64,000 bases of DNA from Aquisediminimonas sp031376385 (lineage in GTDB: Bacteria; Pseudomonadota; Alphaproteobacteria; Sphingomonadales; Sphingomonadaceae), in assembly GCA_031376385.1 (NCBI GenBank), contig JANMDQ010000013.1, positions 161,527 through 225,526 on the forward strand, given 5' to 3'. Position 1 is the first letter of the stretch. Each line of letters starts with the position of its first letter. The notes beneath the pieces are model-generated. The model had not been told where the DNA came from, ran no database searches, and was given only the letters and a program-made list of their open reading frames with translations. Below, piece by piece: positions 43,596 to 52,345 of this stretch. Position numbers and translations under genes: made by a program.

Positions 43596-46388
43596 ATGCG
43601 TCTGCTGTTTACCGCCGCCCTGATGGCCGCCACGTGCCTTGTCGCCCCTGCAATTGCGGCTGACCCTGCGCCCGTCGCTTCGCTCGTTAAGCAAGTGAAC
43701 ATTCCGCATCAGCAATTCGTGCTGAAAAACGGCCTGCGCGTCATTGTTCACACGGACCGTAAAGCGCCGATTGTGGCCGTCTCCGTGTGGTATGACGTCG
43801 GGTCCAAGCATGAGCCGAAGGGCAAGACCGGCTTTGCGCATTTGTTTGAACATTTGATGTTCAATGGATCAGAAAATTCCCCCGGGGATTTCTTTGAACC
43901 CCTCCAATCCATCGGTGCGACTGATTTTAACGGGACGACCTGGTTTGATAGGACCAACTATTTCCAGACCGTGCCCAAGGCCGCGCTCGAAAAGACGCTC
44001 TGGCTGGAAAGTGACCGGATGGGCTATCTCCTTGGCGCTGTAACGCAGGAAAAGCTGGATAATCAGCGCGGCGTTGTGCAAAATGAAAAACGCCAAGGCG
44101 ACACGCAACCCTTTGGCCTTGTGGAATATGCGCAGATCAAGGCACTGGTGCCTGAGGGTCATCCTTATGGCCATTCCACCATCGGCTCCATGGCAGACCT
44201 TGACGCGGCGAGCATGGAGGATGTGCGCGGCTGGTTTCGCCAGCATTATGGCCCCAACAATGCCGTGATCGTGCTGGCCGGTGACATTGACGTGAAAACC
44301 GCGCGACCAATGATGGACAAATGGTTCGGCAGCATCGCGCGCGGGCCCCAGCAAGCGGCAGTCGCAGCGCCCGTTCCGACGCTTGCGGCCGCGAAGGTCG
44401 AAGTGATGAAAGACCGGGTCGCCAATACGCGGCTTTATCGCACATGGGCGGTGCCGGGCATCGACAGCGCGGATTCCGTGCCGCTTGATGTGGCGGCAGC
44501 AGTGCTCGGCGGGCTTGCCAGTTCGCGGCTCGACAATATCCTTGTCCGCGATGAAAAGCTGGCTGTGAATGTGACCGCCAGCAATCAAAGCTTTGCCCAG
44601 CTTGGCCAATTTGAAGTGACAATGGATGTGCGCCCCGGCGTTGACGTGGCAACCGCGGCAAAACGGCTGGATGAAATCATCGCAGACTTCATCAAGGCCG
44701 GCCCCAATGCTGACGAAGTGAAACGCTCCGTCATGCGCTCTGTCTCCGGGCGGATTTCCGGGTTGGAACAAGTGGGCGGGTTTACCGGCAAAGCCGTCGC
44801 GCTGGCCGAAGGGGCGCTTTACCGCGGCGATAGTGACTTTTACAAAAAACAGATGGTGGCCACAGCGGCTGTAACGCCTGCGCAAGTGAAGACGGTCATG
44901 GGCCGCTGGCTGACGCGCCCTGTCTATGCGCTCACGGTCGAACCGGGCGAACGCGCGGCTTATGAAGAGGCCAAAGGCGCCCCTAAGGTCGCGGCAGCAG
45001 CAGCGGCCATCACGCCCGTTGCGCGTCCTGCGTCGCCTGAAATCGCAGCCATCGCAGACCTTGATTTCCCCGATGTGACGCGCGCAAAGCTCAGCAACGG
45101 GATTGAGCTGATCTACGCCCAGCGCACAGCCGTTCCGATGACGCAAATCGCGATCAGCCTTGACGCGGGCCATGCGGCTGACCCGCGCGCGAAGCTCGGC
45201 ACGCAGGCGCTTGCGATGGGCCTGCTGGATGAAGGAGCAGCTGGACTGTCTTCGCGTGAAATTGCCGAAGCCCAAGAACGCCTTGGCGCAAGCATTGGCA
45301 ATGGCATCAGCATGGACCGAACGACGCTCAACTTGACGGCCCTGTCCGCCAACCTTGCGCCATCGCTTGATCTATTCGCCAATGTCGTGCTGAAGCCTGA
45401 TTTCGCCGCCGCAGAGGTGGACCGTCTGCGCAATCAGCAATTGGCGCGCATTGCGGCAGAGCTGAAACAGCCTGAGGGGCTTGGTCAGCGTGTGATGCCC
45501 GCCGTTCTATTCGGCCCCGGCCACCCCTACGGCGTGTCCCGCAGCGGCACCGGCAACGCAGACGTTGTTGCCAACTTGAGCCGGGATGATGTCGTTGCAT
45601 TCCACAAGGCGTGGGTGCGGCCAGAAAAGGCGAAGATCTTCGTTGTCAGCGACCGGCCTCTTGCCGAAGTGAAGACAGCAATTGAAGCGCGTTTTGGCAC
45701 TTGGAAAGCCGAAGGCACAGCAGGCGCGAAACCCGCGGCGTCCGCAATTCCAACGCCAAAGCCGCGCATCATATTGGTCAACCGTCCGGATTCGCCGCAA
45801 TCGCTGATCCTGGGCGGCCAAGTGTTGCCTCTGAAAGGCACGGATGATCTTGACACGCTAATTGCATCAAACGAAAACCTTGGCTCCAACTTTCTGTCCC
45901 GCATGAATATGGATTTGCGGGAGACGAAAGGCTGGTCTTACGGGGTGCGCGGCGGTGTCAGCCGTCCGGCAGGCAGCGTGAATTACAGCATCTCCGCCCC
46001 TGTGCAGGCTGACAAGACCGGCGACTCGATTGCTGCGCTGATGAGCAATATGAAAGAATTTGTGGGCAGCAAAGGCACGACGGAAAATGAATTTCAGCGC
46101 ACTGTTGATGGCAGCATCCGCGAACTGCCCGGCAGTTTTGAACAAGCAGGCGACGTACTGGGCGCGATGCAGCGCAACGATCTGTTCGGGCGGATGGACA
46201 ATTATTACGATAGTGCGGCCAGCCGCTTCCGCGCAATGACCCGCGCAGGCATGGACAGCGCCATGCGCGCGGTTCTGAAACCTGATCAGTTTATCTGGGT
46301 TGTCGTGGGTGATGAAAAAATTGTGAAACCACAGCTTGAAAAACTTGGCCTTCCAGTGGAACAGGGCCAAGTGGCGGGCAGCAATTGA
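43596..46388 (+). CDS. M16 family zinc metallopeptidase, two-domain secreted
   Basis: A 930-residue pitrilysin-family protein with a signal peptide ending near 'CLVAPAIAADPA'. The first M16 domain is active-looking: the inverted zinc motif is 'FAHLFEHLMFNGS' (HxxEH), and the third ligand region is 'QRGVVQNEKRQG'. The second half (from about residue 490) is a further pair of M16 folds without the zinc motif, as in many such fused proteases. It would cleave peptides in the periplasm or at the outer membrane. AGAGGATG precedes the ATG. A long antisense open frame (43869-45275) is a coding shadow. Confidence 0.93.
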   Translation: MRLLFTAALMAATCLVAPAIAADPAPVASLVKQVNIPHQQFVLKNGLRVIVHTDRKAPIVAVSVWYDVGSKHEPKGKTGFAHLFEHLMFNGSENSPGDFFEPLQSIGATDFNGTTWFDRTNYFQTVPKAALEKTLWLESDRMGYLLGAVTQEKLDNQRGVVQNEKRQGDTQPFGLVEYAQIKALVPEGHPYGHSTIGSMADLDAASMEDVRGWFRQHYGPNNAVIVLAGDIDVKTARPMMDKWFGSIARGPQQAAVAAPVPTLAAAKVEVMKDRVANTRLYRTWAVPGIDSADSVPLDVAAAVLGGLASSRLDNILVRDEKLAVNVTASNQSFAQLGQFEVTMDVRPGVDVATAAKRLDEIIADFIKAGPNADEVKRSVMRSVSGRISGLEQVGGFTGKAVALAEGALYRGDSDFYKKQMVATAAVTPAQVKTVMGRWLTRPVYALTVEPGERAAYEEAKGAPKVAAAAAAITPVARPASPEIAAIADLDFPDVTRAKLSNGIELIYAQRTAVPMTQIAISLDAGHAADPRAKLGTQALAMGLLDEGAAGLSSREIAEAQERLGASIGNGISMDRTTLNLTALSANLAPSLDLFANVVLKPDFAAAEVDRLRNQQLARIAAELKQPEGLGQRVMPAVLFGPGHPYGVSRSGTGNADVVANLSRDDVVAFHKAWVRPEKAKIFVVSDRPLAEVKTAIEARFGTWKAEGTAGAKPAASAIPTPKPRIILVNRPDSPQSLILGGQVLPLKGTDDLDTLIASNENLGSNFLSRMNMDLRETKGWSYGVRGGVSRPAGSVNYSISAPVQADKTGDSIAALMSNMKEFVGSKGTTENEFQRTVDGSIRELPGSFEQAGDVLGAMQRNDLFGRMDNYYDSAASRFRAMTRAGMDSAMRAVLKPDQFIWVVVGDEKIVKPQLEKLGLPVEQGQVAGSN

Positions 46389-46425
46389 GACTCGCAACGC
46401 CGATCAGAGTTTAGAGGAGAAGAAT

Positions 46426-46725
46426 ATGTCTGTAGCTGGTTCATACGAATGCACCGTCAAATCGCCACTGGGCGATCAAAAGTCCGTCCTGACCGTCACA
46501 GTTGACGGCGACACTTGGACTGGCACCAACGCCGGCGCGCAAGGATCGTTTGAATGCAAAGACGGAAAAGTTGATGGCAACACGATCACGTGGAAAATGG
46601 ATATGACTGTCCCCATGCCCATGACATTAGACGGCACCGCGACCGTAGACGGTGATTCACTAACGGGAGCGGTAAAAGCCGGAGCCTTCGGCAGCTTCCC
46701 GATGACAGGTACACGCGTCAGCTAA
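46426..46725 (+). CDS. Small beta-rich protein of unknown function
   Basis: A 99-residue protein with alternating polar/hydrophobic strands and repeats of the type 'TVTVDGDTW', 'GNTITWKMDM' and 'ATVDGDSLTGAVKAG', as in short lipocalin-like or beta-sandwich proteins. GAGGAGA sits just before the ATG. It starts 37 bp after the M16 peptidase and is followed by a terminator, so it may share that transcript. No signal peptide and no cysteine pair beyond two scattered Cys. Function unknown. Confidence 0.75.
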   Translation: MSVAGSYECTVKSPLGDQKSVLTVTVDGDTWTGTNAGAQGSFECKDGKVDGNTITWKMDMTVPMPMTLDGTATVDGDSLTGAVKAGAFGSFPMTGTRVS

Positions 46726-46749
46726 TCCCAAGTCGCTGCAGCGATAAGG

Positions 46750-46782
46750 AAGGCGCGGTCAGCGATGGCTGCGCCTTTTTTG
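46750..46782 (+). terminator. Rho-independent terminator after the small beta-rich protein gene
   Basis: AAGGCGC pairs with GCGCCTT around a 14-base loop, followed by a run of T (GCGCCTTTTTTGTTTTG). It ends the M16 peptidase transcription unit and faces the IclR gene, which ends 29 bp later on the other strand. Confidence 0.8.
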
Positions 46783-46810
46783 TTTTGAACCGAAGTAGCG
46801 GCGCAGCGCT

Positions 46811-47554
46811 CTAACCGCGTTCCACAGTGCCAATCATCTTGGCCATCACCTTGATAATCGCATCTTCCTTGCGCTGAATACGCGCGCTGAGGCCAGCGAC
46901 GGCAACGATGAGGGTTTCGCCGGTAGCCCCCATTTTAAGAGGCATCGCAATGGCACCTGTATCCGTCAGCACTGCATCATAGGCCGCAGAATGGCCTGTG
47001 GTGCGAGCCTGTTGGATAGGATCGCTTAAGTCAGCAAAGGATCTGCGTGCGGCACCCTGCACTTGAGTTGCCCAGCGGTCATAAAGCATGCGAACGGCAG
47101 CAGGCTCAAGACCCGCGAGATACATGGTGCCAATAGCCGAACCCATCATGGGGAACGCCACGCCTTCCTCCACTTGCAAGGCAATGGGATGGGTGCCGAT
47201 CAGGGCATGGAGGCACTGCATGTGCAAGTCCGACGCCATGGTGAGCGTAACGGTTTCCTCTGTCTTATCCCGCAATTGCGTCAGCATTGGTAACAGCGAT
47301 TCCGATCCAAGGAGCGCCGCCGGGATCCAATCACCAAGCCGCGCGAGTTTGAGCGTCGGGAAATAATCTTGATCACCATTGCCGGTGCTGAGATAGCCTT
47401 GGGACAGGAGACTGCGCAGCAGCAAGCTGAGACTGGATTTGGGATAGCCTAGCGCCGCAGCAATTTGCGCGCTGTTCATTCGTTTGCGCGCATTGGCGAA
47501 CAGTTCAAGAATTTCGATGGCCCGCGCGGCGGATTTGACAAGGTCTTGAGACAT
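46811..47554 (-). CDS. IclR-family transcriptional regulator
   Basis: A 247-residue regulator with an N-terminal winged HTH ('SAARAIEILELFANARKRM', 'AQIAAALGYPKSSLSLLLR') and a C-terminal IclR GAF-like effector domain ending in 'AGLSARIQRKEDAIIKVM'. IclR proteins control catabolic operons in response to aromatic or small acid effectors. It is the last gene in a minus-strand series TonB receptor - hydrolase-fold protein - DUF1330 protein - iclR. The inverted repeat GTTCA-N6-TGAAC at 51430-51445, in the divergent promoter at the head of that series, is its most likely binding site. Confidence 0.92.
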   Translation of the reverse strand: MSQDLVKSAARAIEILELFANARKRMNSAQIAAALGYPKSSLSLLLRSLLSQGYLSTGNGDQDYFPTLKLARLGDWIPAALLGSESLLPMLTQLRDKTEETVTLTMASDLHMQCLHALIGTHPIALQVEEGVAFPMMGSAIGTMYLAGLEPAAVRMLYDRWATQVQGAARRSFADLSDPIQQARTTGHSAAYDAVLTDTGAIAMPLKMGATGETLIVAVAGLSARIQRKEDAIIKVMAKMIGTVERG

Positions 47555-47612
47555 GGCGACGTCCTAAGCACTCAAACAGTCAAAGGGAAGTCACCACAAA
47601 ATCTGTCGCCAA

Positions 47613-48260
47613 CTACCCGGCCAGCCCTTCCAAAATTTGTACGTCAAAGCGCCCCACACCAGTTCGGATCGGGATGGCTTCGTTCTGGTACCGCTCGCTA
47701 AACCAAAATCCGTCCGCCGCTGCGCGCGATGGCCAGCGGGAAACGGCGAAAATACCTTCGTCCCATGCTCCTGCCAACACTCGTACATCACCACCCAGTT
47801 CAAAGACGGTGTAATAGGCCCCGCGATCGCGCATCATCGGGAGGATCATATCGCGGTATCGGTCCATCCGGTCTTGATCGGTCCCAGTACCTTCAATCAG
47901 CATATAGGTGCGTGGTTCGCCCGCATCAGGTACATCGACCGTCGCGATCGTTGGCACGAAATTACCGGGCCAGCCCTCATAGGGGATGCCCGTGCAGGCC
48001 AGCGCGGTAAGGCCAGAGTCTGCCGCAACCAGCGCCTTGGTTGCATCATTTGCCCAGAACGCATCACGATCCTCAACAAAGGCGAAACGGACCAGAATGA
48101 TGCCGGTGTGGTTTGTGCCGGGCTCGAGGATTTTTACATTGGTCGCTGGTGAAGCTGCCATGATGGCCCCGCGCGCGGCAGTTGCAGCATCGGCCCAATG
48201 CTGGACATGCGATTCTGGTTCAGACGCCGAGGGTTTGAGGATCAGATAATGGGGGTTCAT
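47613..48260 (-). CDS. Tandem DUF1330-like dimeric alpha-beta-barrel protein
   Basis: A 215-residue protein. The second half (about 115-215) matches DUF1330: 'GGDVRVLAGAWDEGIFAV', 'WPSRAAADGFWFSERYQ' and 'IRTGVGRFDVQILEG'. The first half has similar size and rhythm, so the protein looks like two fused dimeric alpha-beta-barrel (ferredoxin-like) domains. Such small domains act on reactive or hydrophobic intermediates or stabilise them, but no reaction is assigned. I used the ATG at 48260 with GAGAG upstream. It sits 10 bp after the hydrolase-fold gene and 58 bp before iclR. Confidence 0.7.
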   Translation of the reverse strand: MNPHYLILKPSASEPESHVQHWADAATAARGAIMAASPATNVKILEPGTNHTGIILVRFAFVEDRDAFWANDATKALVAADSGLTALACTGIPYEGWPGNFVPTIATVDVPDAGEPRTYMLIEGTGTDQDRMDRYRDMILPMMRDRGAYYTVFELGGDVRVLAGAWDEGIFAVSRWPSRAAADGFWFSERYQNEAIPIRTGVGRFDVQILEGLAG

Positions 48261-48270
48261 TGTTGCTCTC

Positions 48271-49086
48271 TCAATGCCGAGCTGCAAAGTCACAGAGCGC
48301 GGCGTTAAACGGCTCTGGGTCTTCCCAGAAAATGCTGTGTCCGCCGCCCATCAATTCCACCAGCTCAGCCCTCGGTATCCGTTCCGCCATCCATGCGCCA
48401 ACAGCACCGGGCATGACGGGATTATTCTTGCGACCATAGATTAGCAAAGTGGGTAAAGTGATCTGGGGAAGAAAATCCCTATAATCCGGCTTCACCATGT
48501 CATCAATGATTGCGGCGACTGTTTCCGTTGGCGTCAGATACATATGCGCCTTCATTTCAGCCATGACTTTGGGGTCAAGCGGTTCAGCAAACGCCGCGAA
48601 CAGAAACCCGTCCAGCATAGATCGGTCCGCACGGACGCTGTCGCCATAAGCTGCCGCAGTTTCCTCAGGAAAATCACCAAAGGTCGGATGTTCCCACCCC
48701 GGCGCGGACATGACGCGGGGGGACATTTCGCACAGACCGAGTGCGCGCAGGCGAGACGTATCTTGTTCCTGCATGTATTTAAGCGCGACAATTCCGCCAA
48801 ACGCGACGCCGAACAGCAGGGCGTCGCGGATATCTAGCGCAGTCAGAAACTCCGCCAAGTCCGCCGCATTTTTGGAAACGCCATGATCGCCCACGGGCTT
48901 GCCGGACAAGCCCTGCCCGCGCAGATCGGCCATGATCACCCGGTTGTGGGCGGCCAGTGCATCAATATTCTTTTGCCAGAAATGGCCAGCGGGAAATTGC
49001 AGGCCTTGAAGAAGGACCAGTGGCTTGCCGCTCCCCCGCTCTTGATACCAAAGCGGCACTCCGTCAGAAAGGAAATGATAAGGCAT
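48271..49086 (-). CDS. Alpha/beta-hydrolase-fold protein lacking the catalytic triad
   Basis: A 271-residue alpha/beta-hydrolase fold protein. Fold features are clear: 'PLVLLQGLQFPAG' oxyanion strand, 'NRVIMADLRGQGLSG', and the His in 'MGGGHSIFWEDPE'. The nucleophile elbow, however, reads 'LFGVAFGGIVALKYM', with Ala (GCG) in place of Ser, and the acid position in 'LIYGRKNNPVMP' has Asn in place of Asp. It is therefore unlikely to be an ordinary esterase. It overlaps the TonB receptor gene by one base and is part of the minus-strand catabolic operon. It may be a lyase-like or binding protein, or an inactive relative; sequence alone does not tell. Confidence 0.85.
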   Translation of the reverse strand: MPYHFLSDGVPLWYQERGSGKPLVLLQGLQFPAGHFWQKNIDALAAHNRVIMADLRGQGLSGKPVGDHGVSKNAADLAEFLTALDIRDALLFGVAFGGIVALKYMQEQDTSRLRALGLCEMSPRVMSAPGWEHPTFGDFPEETAAAYGDSVRADRSMLDGFLFAAFAEPLDPKVMAEMKAHMYLTPTETVAAIIDDMVKPDYRDFLPQITLPTLLIYGRKNNPVMPGAVGAWMAERIPRAELVELMGGGHSIFWEDPEPFNAALCDFAARH

Positions 49087-51323
49087 CAGAATTTGGCCGA
49101 CGCTGATAAGCCATATGTGCGCGGTGGTGCGACATAGGCTTGAGCTACCAGTTGAGGGTTGAAAGCGCCTGATTCAAGAACTTCGCTGAAATAGGTCTTA
49201 TCGAAGATATTATTCACATAGGCCCCAATCGTGAAGCGCTCACTTTCCGATGTCCATGTGACGCGTCCATTGACGAGCGCATAGGCTTTCTGGCTGATTT
49301 CGGGGCGATTAAACTGGGTGAAGAATGTCTTCGACTGATAACGTGCATCGGTGCGGAAACCGAGGCTGCCGCTGCCGCCCAAGTCCGCTGTGTAACCGAT
49401 TGTGCCTGAAAAGGTGAGTTCAGGCGCACGGGGAAAGCGGTTGCCGCCTAAGTCGATAGGATTGGCCGCTGTACATCCGGTGGTGACAGGCGCGGTGGGA
49501 TTGGTCGGATCACCGGTGCAGAATTTGTCATATTTGGCGTCAAGATAAGCAAGCGTTGCGCCGATATCGAGGCCATCGGTGGGGCGGTAGTTCAGTTCAA
49601 CTTCAGCGCCTTTCAAAGTTGCAGCAGCGGCGTTGGTCAACACGGAAGAAAGGTTGACGATCTGACCGACCTGAATGTCCTTATAATCCGCATAGAAGAT
49701 GTTGGCACTAAATGTGCCACGCCCGCCTTCGAATTTGGATTTGAAGCCTAGTTCGTAAGACCAGACTTTTTCCGGATTGAAGCCCGGTTGCACGGCAAGC
49801 AGGTTGAACCCGCCTGACTTGAACCCGCGTGTGGCTGATGCATAAATGTTAACGTCATCGTGCGCTTCGTAATTTACCACCAGGCGCGGTGTGAAGGCGT
49901 TGAAGGACGCGCGGGCATTGGGGGACTGGCGGAATAGCGAACCAAAATTAATATCATAGGTATAAGCGGCGGCCCGCTTTTCATCGGCATAGCGTGCGCC
50001 CAACGTTACTTTCAGGCGATTAGTGGCTTTCCAGCGCATTTCACCAAGCCCGGCAAGTGCCCTCGTCTTGGCAGTACCGTCAATAGAGATGTAGAATGGC
50101 AAGCCTGCACCAAAGGTAAAGGGCAAAGCAATGAAGCTCGAGCCCGTTTCCTTGAAATAGAAGCCACCAATCAGCCATTCGACGCTGTCCCCACCACCGT
50201 TCAATTGGATTTCCTGGCTATATTGTTTGGAAGAGTCTTGCTGGATGTAATTGACGTAAAATGTGTCGGACCCGTCACCGTCATTCAGCCAGTTGAATTT
50301 GGTTTTGCGATAGCCGCTGATTGACGAGAGGGCCACGTTACCAAAATCGTAACTCATATGCAGCGCTAGGCTAGATTGGGTCGTCTTGAACACATTCTCA
50401 TCACCACCGACTGTGCGTCCGGATCCGGGAATATCTAGCTCAAACGCCTGGTTGATTGTGCGCAGGAACCTTTTGTCAAACGCGTTTGCGCTGCCGCCAA
50501 AGTCGGATGTTGGCAAAGCTGTGGGCCGGTTGAGATATTTATAGGCGGGCAAGTTACTATTATCATTCATATATTCATAGGAGAGCCGCGCCTGGAACGG
50601 GCCACTGCCGAGTGATCCTACTTGGCCGCGAATGGCGAAGACATCTTTGCTATTGAGACGACCGAACCCTCGCGCCGCTGCACCCGCATTGGTGTTGAGG
50701 GTAAATCCTTTGCGGCTGTTACTCAGCGCAGAGATGCGAATGCCAACGGTCGGAGAAACCGCCGCATTGACCATGCCTGTAATGCGGAAGGCGTTGTAAT
50801 TGCCATAATCGGCGGAAGCGCCGCCTTCATATTCATCGCTAGGCGTGTTCGGGATCACGTTGATCACGCCGCCGGTTGCGTTGCGACCATAAAGCGTTCC
50901 CTGCGGCCCGCGCAGCACTTCAACACGGTTCACATCATAAAGATCGAACAGGCCTGCCGCTGCCCGTGCCACGTAAACCCCGTCTGAATGAACCGCGACT
51001 CCGGGGTCGCCTGCGATGGTGTAATTTTCATTACCGACACCGCGAATGCTGATTTTGCCAACGACTGAGCGCTGGACAAGGAGGCCCGGCGTCAACGTCA
51101 TCAAATTTTCGGTGTCCTGAATGCCCGCCGCTGCTAGCGTCTCACCCGTCAGCGCCGTTATGGAAATCGGCACATCCTGCACTGATTCTGACTTGCGCTG
51201 CGCGGTAACAATGATGTCTCCGCTGCCAGCTTCATCAGCCGCAGCATCCTGCGCCACAGCAGGCCCGCCTGCCATCAGAGCCAAAGTTGAAACCGCTGCA
51301 AATGCCGCCCGATAGTTTCGCAT
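49086..51323 (-). CDS. TonB-dependent outer-membrane receptor
   Basis: A 745-residue receptor. A signal peptide ('AAFAAVSTLALMAGGPAVA') is followed by a TonB-box-like 'GDIIVTAQRKSESVQD', a plug domain with 'VLRGPQGTLYGRNATGGVI', and a beta-barrel with the usual C-terminal 'TYGLSASAKF'. I chose the ATG with GGAGG upstream at 51323; the frame extends 21 codons further but without a signal sequence. It is the first gene of the minus-strand series. It probably imports the substrate of the divergent CoA-ligase operon. The type is that of organic-compound receptors rather than siderophore ones. Confidence 0.92.
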   Translation of the reverse strand: MRNYRAAFAAVSTLALMAGGPAVAQDAAADEAGSGDIIVTAQRKSESVQDVPISITALTGETLAAAGIQDTENLMTLTPGLLVQRSVVGKISIRGVGNENYTIAGDPGVAVHSDGVYVARAAAGLFDLYDVNRVEVLRGPQGTLYGRNATGGVINVIPNTPSDEYEGGASADYGNYNAFRITGMVNAAVSPTVGIRISALSNSRKGFTLNTNAGAAARGFGRLNSKDVFAIRGQVGSLGSGPFQARLSYEYMNDNSNLPAYKYLNRPTALPTSDFGGSANAFDKRFLRTINQAFELDIPGSGRTVGGDENVFKTTQSSLALHMSYDFGNVALSSISGYRKTKFNWLNDGDGSDTFYVNYIQQDSSKQYSQEIQLNGGGDSVEWLIGGFYFKETGSSFIALPFTFGAGLPFYISIDGTAKTRALAGLGEMRWKATNRLKVTLGARYADEKRAAAYTYDINFGSLFRQSPNARASFNAFTPRLVVNYEAHDDVNIYASATRGFKSGGFNLLAVQPGFNPEKVWSYELGFKSKFEGGRGTFSANIFYADYKDIQVGQIVNLSSVLTNAAAATLKGAEVELNYRPTDGLDIGATLAYLDAKYDKFCTGDPTNPTAPVTTGCTAANPIDLGGNRFPRAPELTFSGTIGYTADLGGSGSLGFRTDARYQSKTFFTQFNRPEISQKAYALVNGRVTWTSESERFTIGAYVNNIFDKTYFSEVLESGAFNPQLVAQAYVAPPRTYGLSASAKF

Positions 51324-51472
51324 AACGTCCTCCCAGACATAGTGCGGCGTCAGCGCCGCTCTTTCAGGATCAGCAGAAGACCACATCCCTTCTTCGGTGT
51401 CAAGTTTCGTTCATATAGATGTTTGTAATGTTCATACTTGTGAACTAGTGCTAAACTTGATAGGAGGCTCGC
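51324..51472. promoter_or_regulatory. Divergent promoter with IclR-type operator candidate
   Basis: A 149-bp region between the TonB receptor gene and the amidohydrolase gene. It contains the inverted repeat GTTCA-N6-TGAAC (51430-51445), and GTTCATA occurs twice, starting at 51409 and 51430, 21 bp apart, two helical turns. This fits a dimeric or tetrameric IclR regulator. The amidohydrolase ribosome site is AGGAGG at 51462-51467. Confidence 0.6.
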
Positions 51473-52345
51473 ATGACAAAAGTGATCGATATTGTGGTGA
51501 ACCTATTTGGGCCAGATGAAATAGCGGCTGGCCAAACCGGCTTTGACGCGCGGTTCATGGATCAAGTACGTATGCCAGTCGCCATGCGCAAAGGCGTGGG
51601 CCCCGATGATTATGTGCGGATCATGGATGAGGCGGGTGTTGAGCATAGTCTGCTGATTGCGGTGCGTGCAGGAGATCGCAATTGGAAGGGATCGTTTGAA
51701 ATTCCGTATGATCAAGTCGCGCGCTGGGTGGATAAACATCCGACGCGCTTCTCTGGACTGGCTGGCGCTGACCCGATGCGCGGGATGGAGCAACTGCGCG
51801 ATTTGGAACGGGCGGCGTCGCTTGGCTTTGTTGGCGTTCATGCTTATCCGCACTGGTTCCGTATGGCCCCGAATGCGGCACTCTGGTATCCGATCTACGC
51901 CAAATGTTGCGAGCTGGACCTGCCCTATATGCTCCAAGTTGGACAGAATCTAATCTATCAAAACGACGTTCGCCTGCCCTCCGTCGCGCGCCCTATTTTG
52001 CTGGACCAAGTGGCCATTGATTTCCCAGAACTGACCATCATTGGCATTCATGTTGGGACGCCGTGGTCCGATGAGATGATTGCCATGGCGTGGAAGCATG
52101 AACGGATATTTATTGGCATTGACGCTTATGCGCCCAAGCATCTCTCACCTAACTTGATCCATTATATGAACAGTTACGGTAGCCAGAAAGTGTTATTCGG
52201 AACGGACTGGCCTGTTATTGATCCCCGCCGAGGGGTGAACGAAATGCAGGATCATGCGCTTCGGCCAGAGGCTTATGATGATGTGATGCGCAATAATGCC
52301 ATTCGCGTCTTTCCAAAGATGGCCGCACGGATGGGATGCGCATGA
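51473..52345 (+). CDS. Amidohydrolase-2 family protein without the N-terminal HxH
   Basis: A 290-residue TIM-barrel protein of the amidohydrolase_2 (ACMSD-like) family. Later barrel motifs are present: 'GVHAYPHWF', 'GIHVGTPWSDEMI' and 'VLFGTDWPVIDP' with the catalytic Asp. The usual metal-binding HxH after strand 1 is missing; the N terminus reads 'VIDIVVNLFG'. Family relatives decarboxylate or hydrate ring-cleavage products. AGGAGG precedes the ATG. It overlaps the CoA-ligase gene by ATGA or nearly so. The reaction is unknown. Confidence 0.85.
   Translation: MTKVIDIVVNLFGPDEIAAGQTGFDARFMDQVRMPVAMRKGVGPDDYVRIMDEAGVEHSLLIAVRAGDRNWKGSFEIPYDQVARWVDKHPTRFSGLAGADPMRGMEQLRDLERAASLGFVGVHAYPHWFRMAPNAALWYPIYAKCCELDLPYMLQVGQNLIYQNDVRLPSVARPILLDQVAIDFPELTIIGIHVGTPWSDEMIAMAWKHERIFIGIDAYAPKHLSPNLIHYMNSYGSQKVLFGTDWPVIDPRRGVNEMQDHALRPEAYDDVMRNNAIRVFPKMAARMGCA

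Noticed and set aside
43869..45275. Long antisense open frame inside the M16 peptidase gene
   Set aside because: It is a frame shadow of a conserved GC-rich gene; its translation is rich in Arg, His and Cys without any domain.
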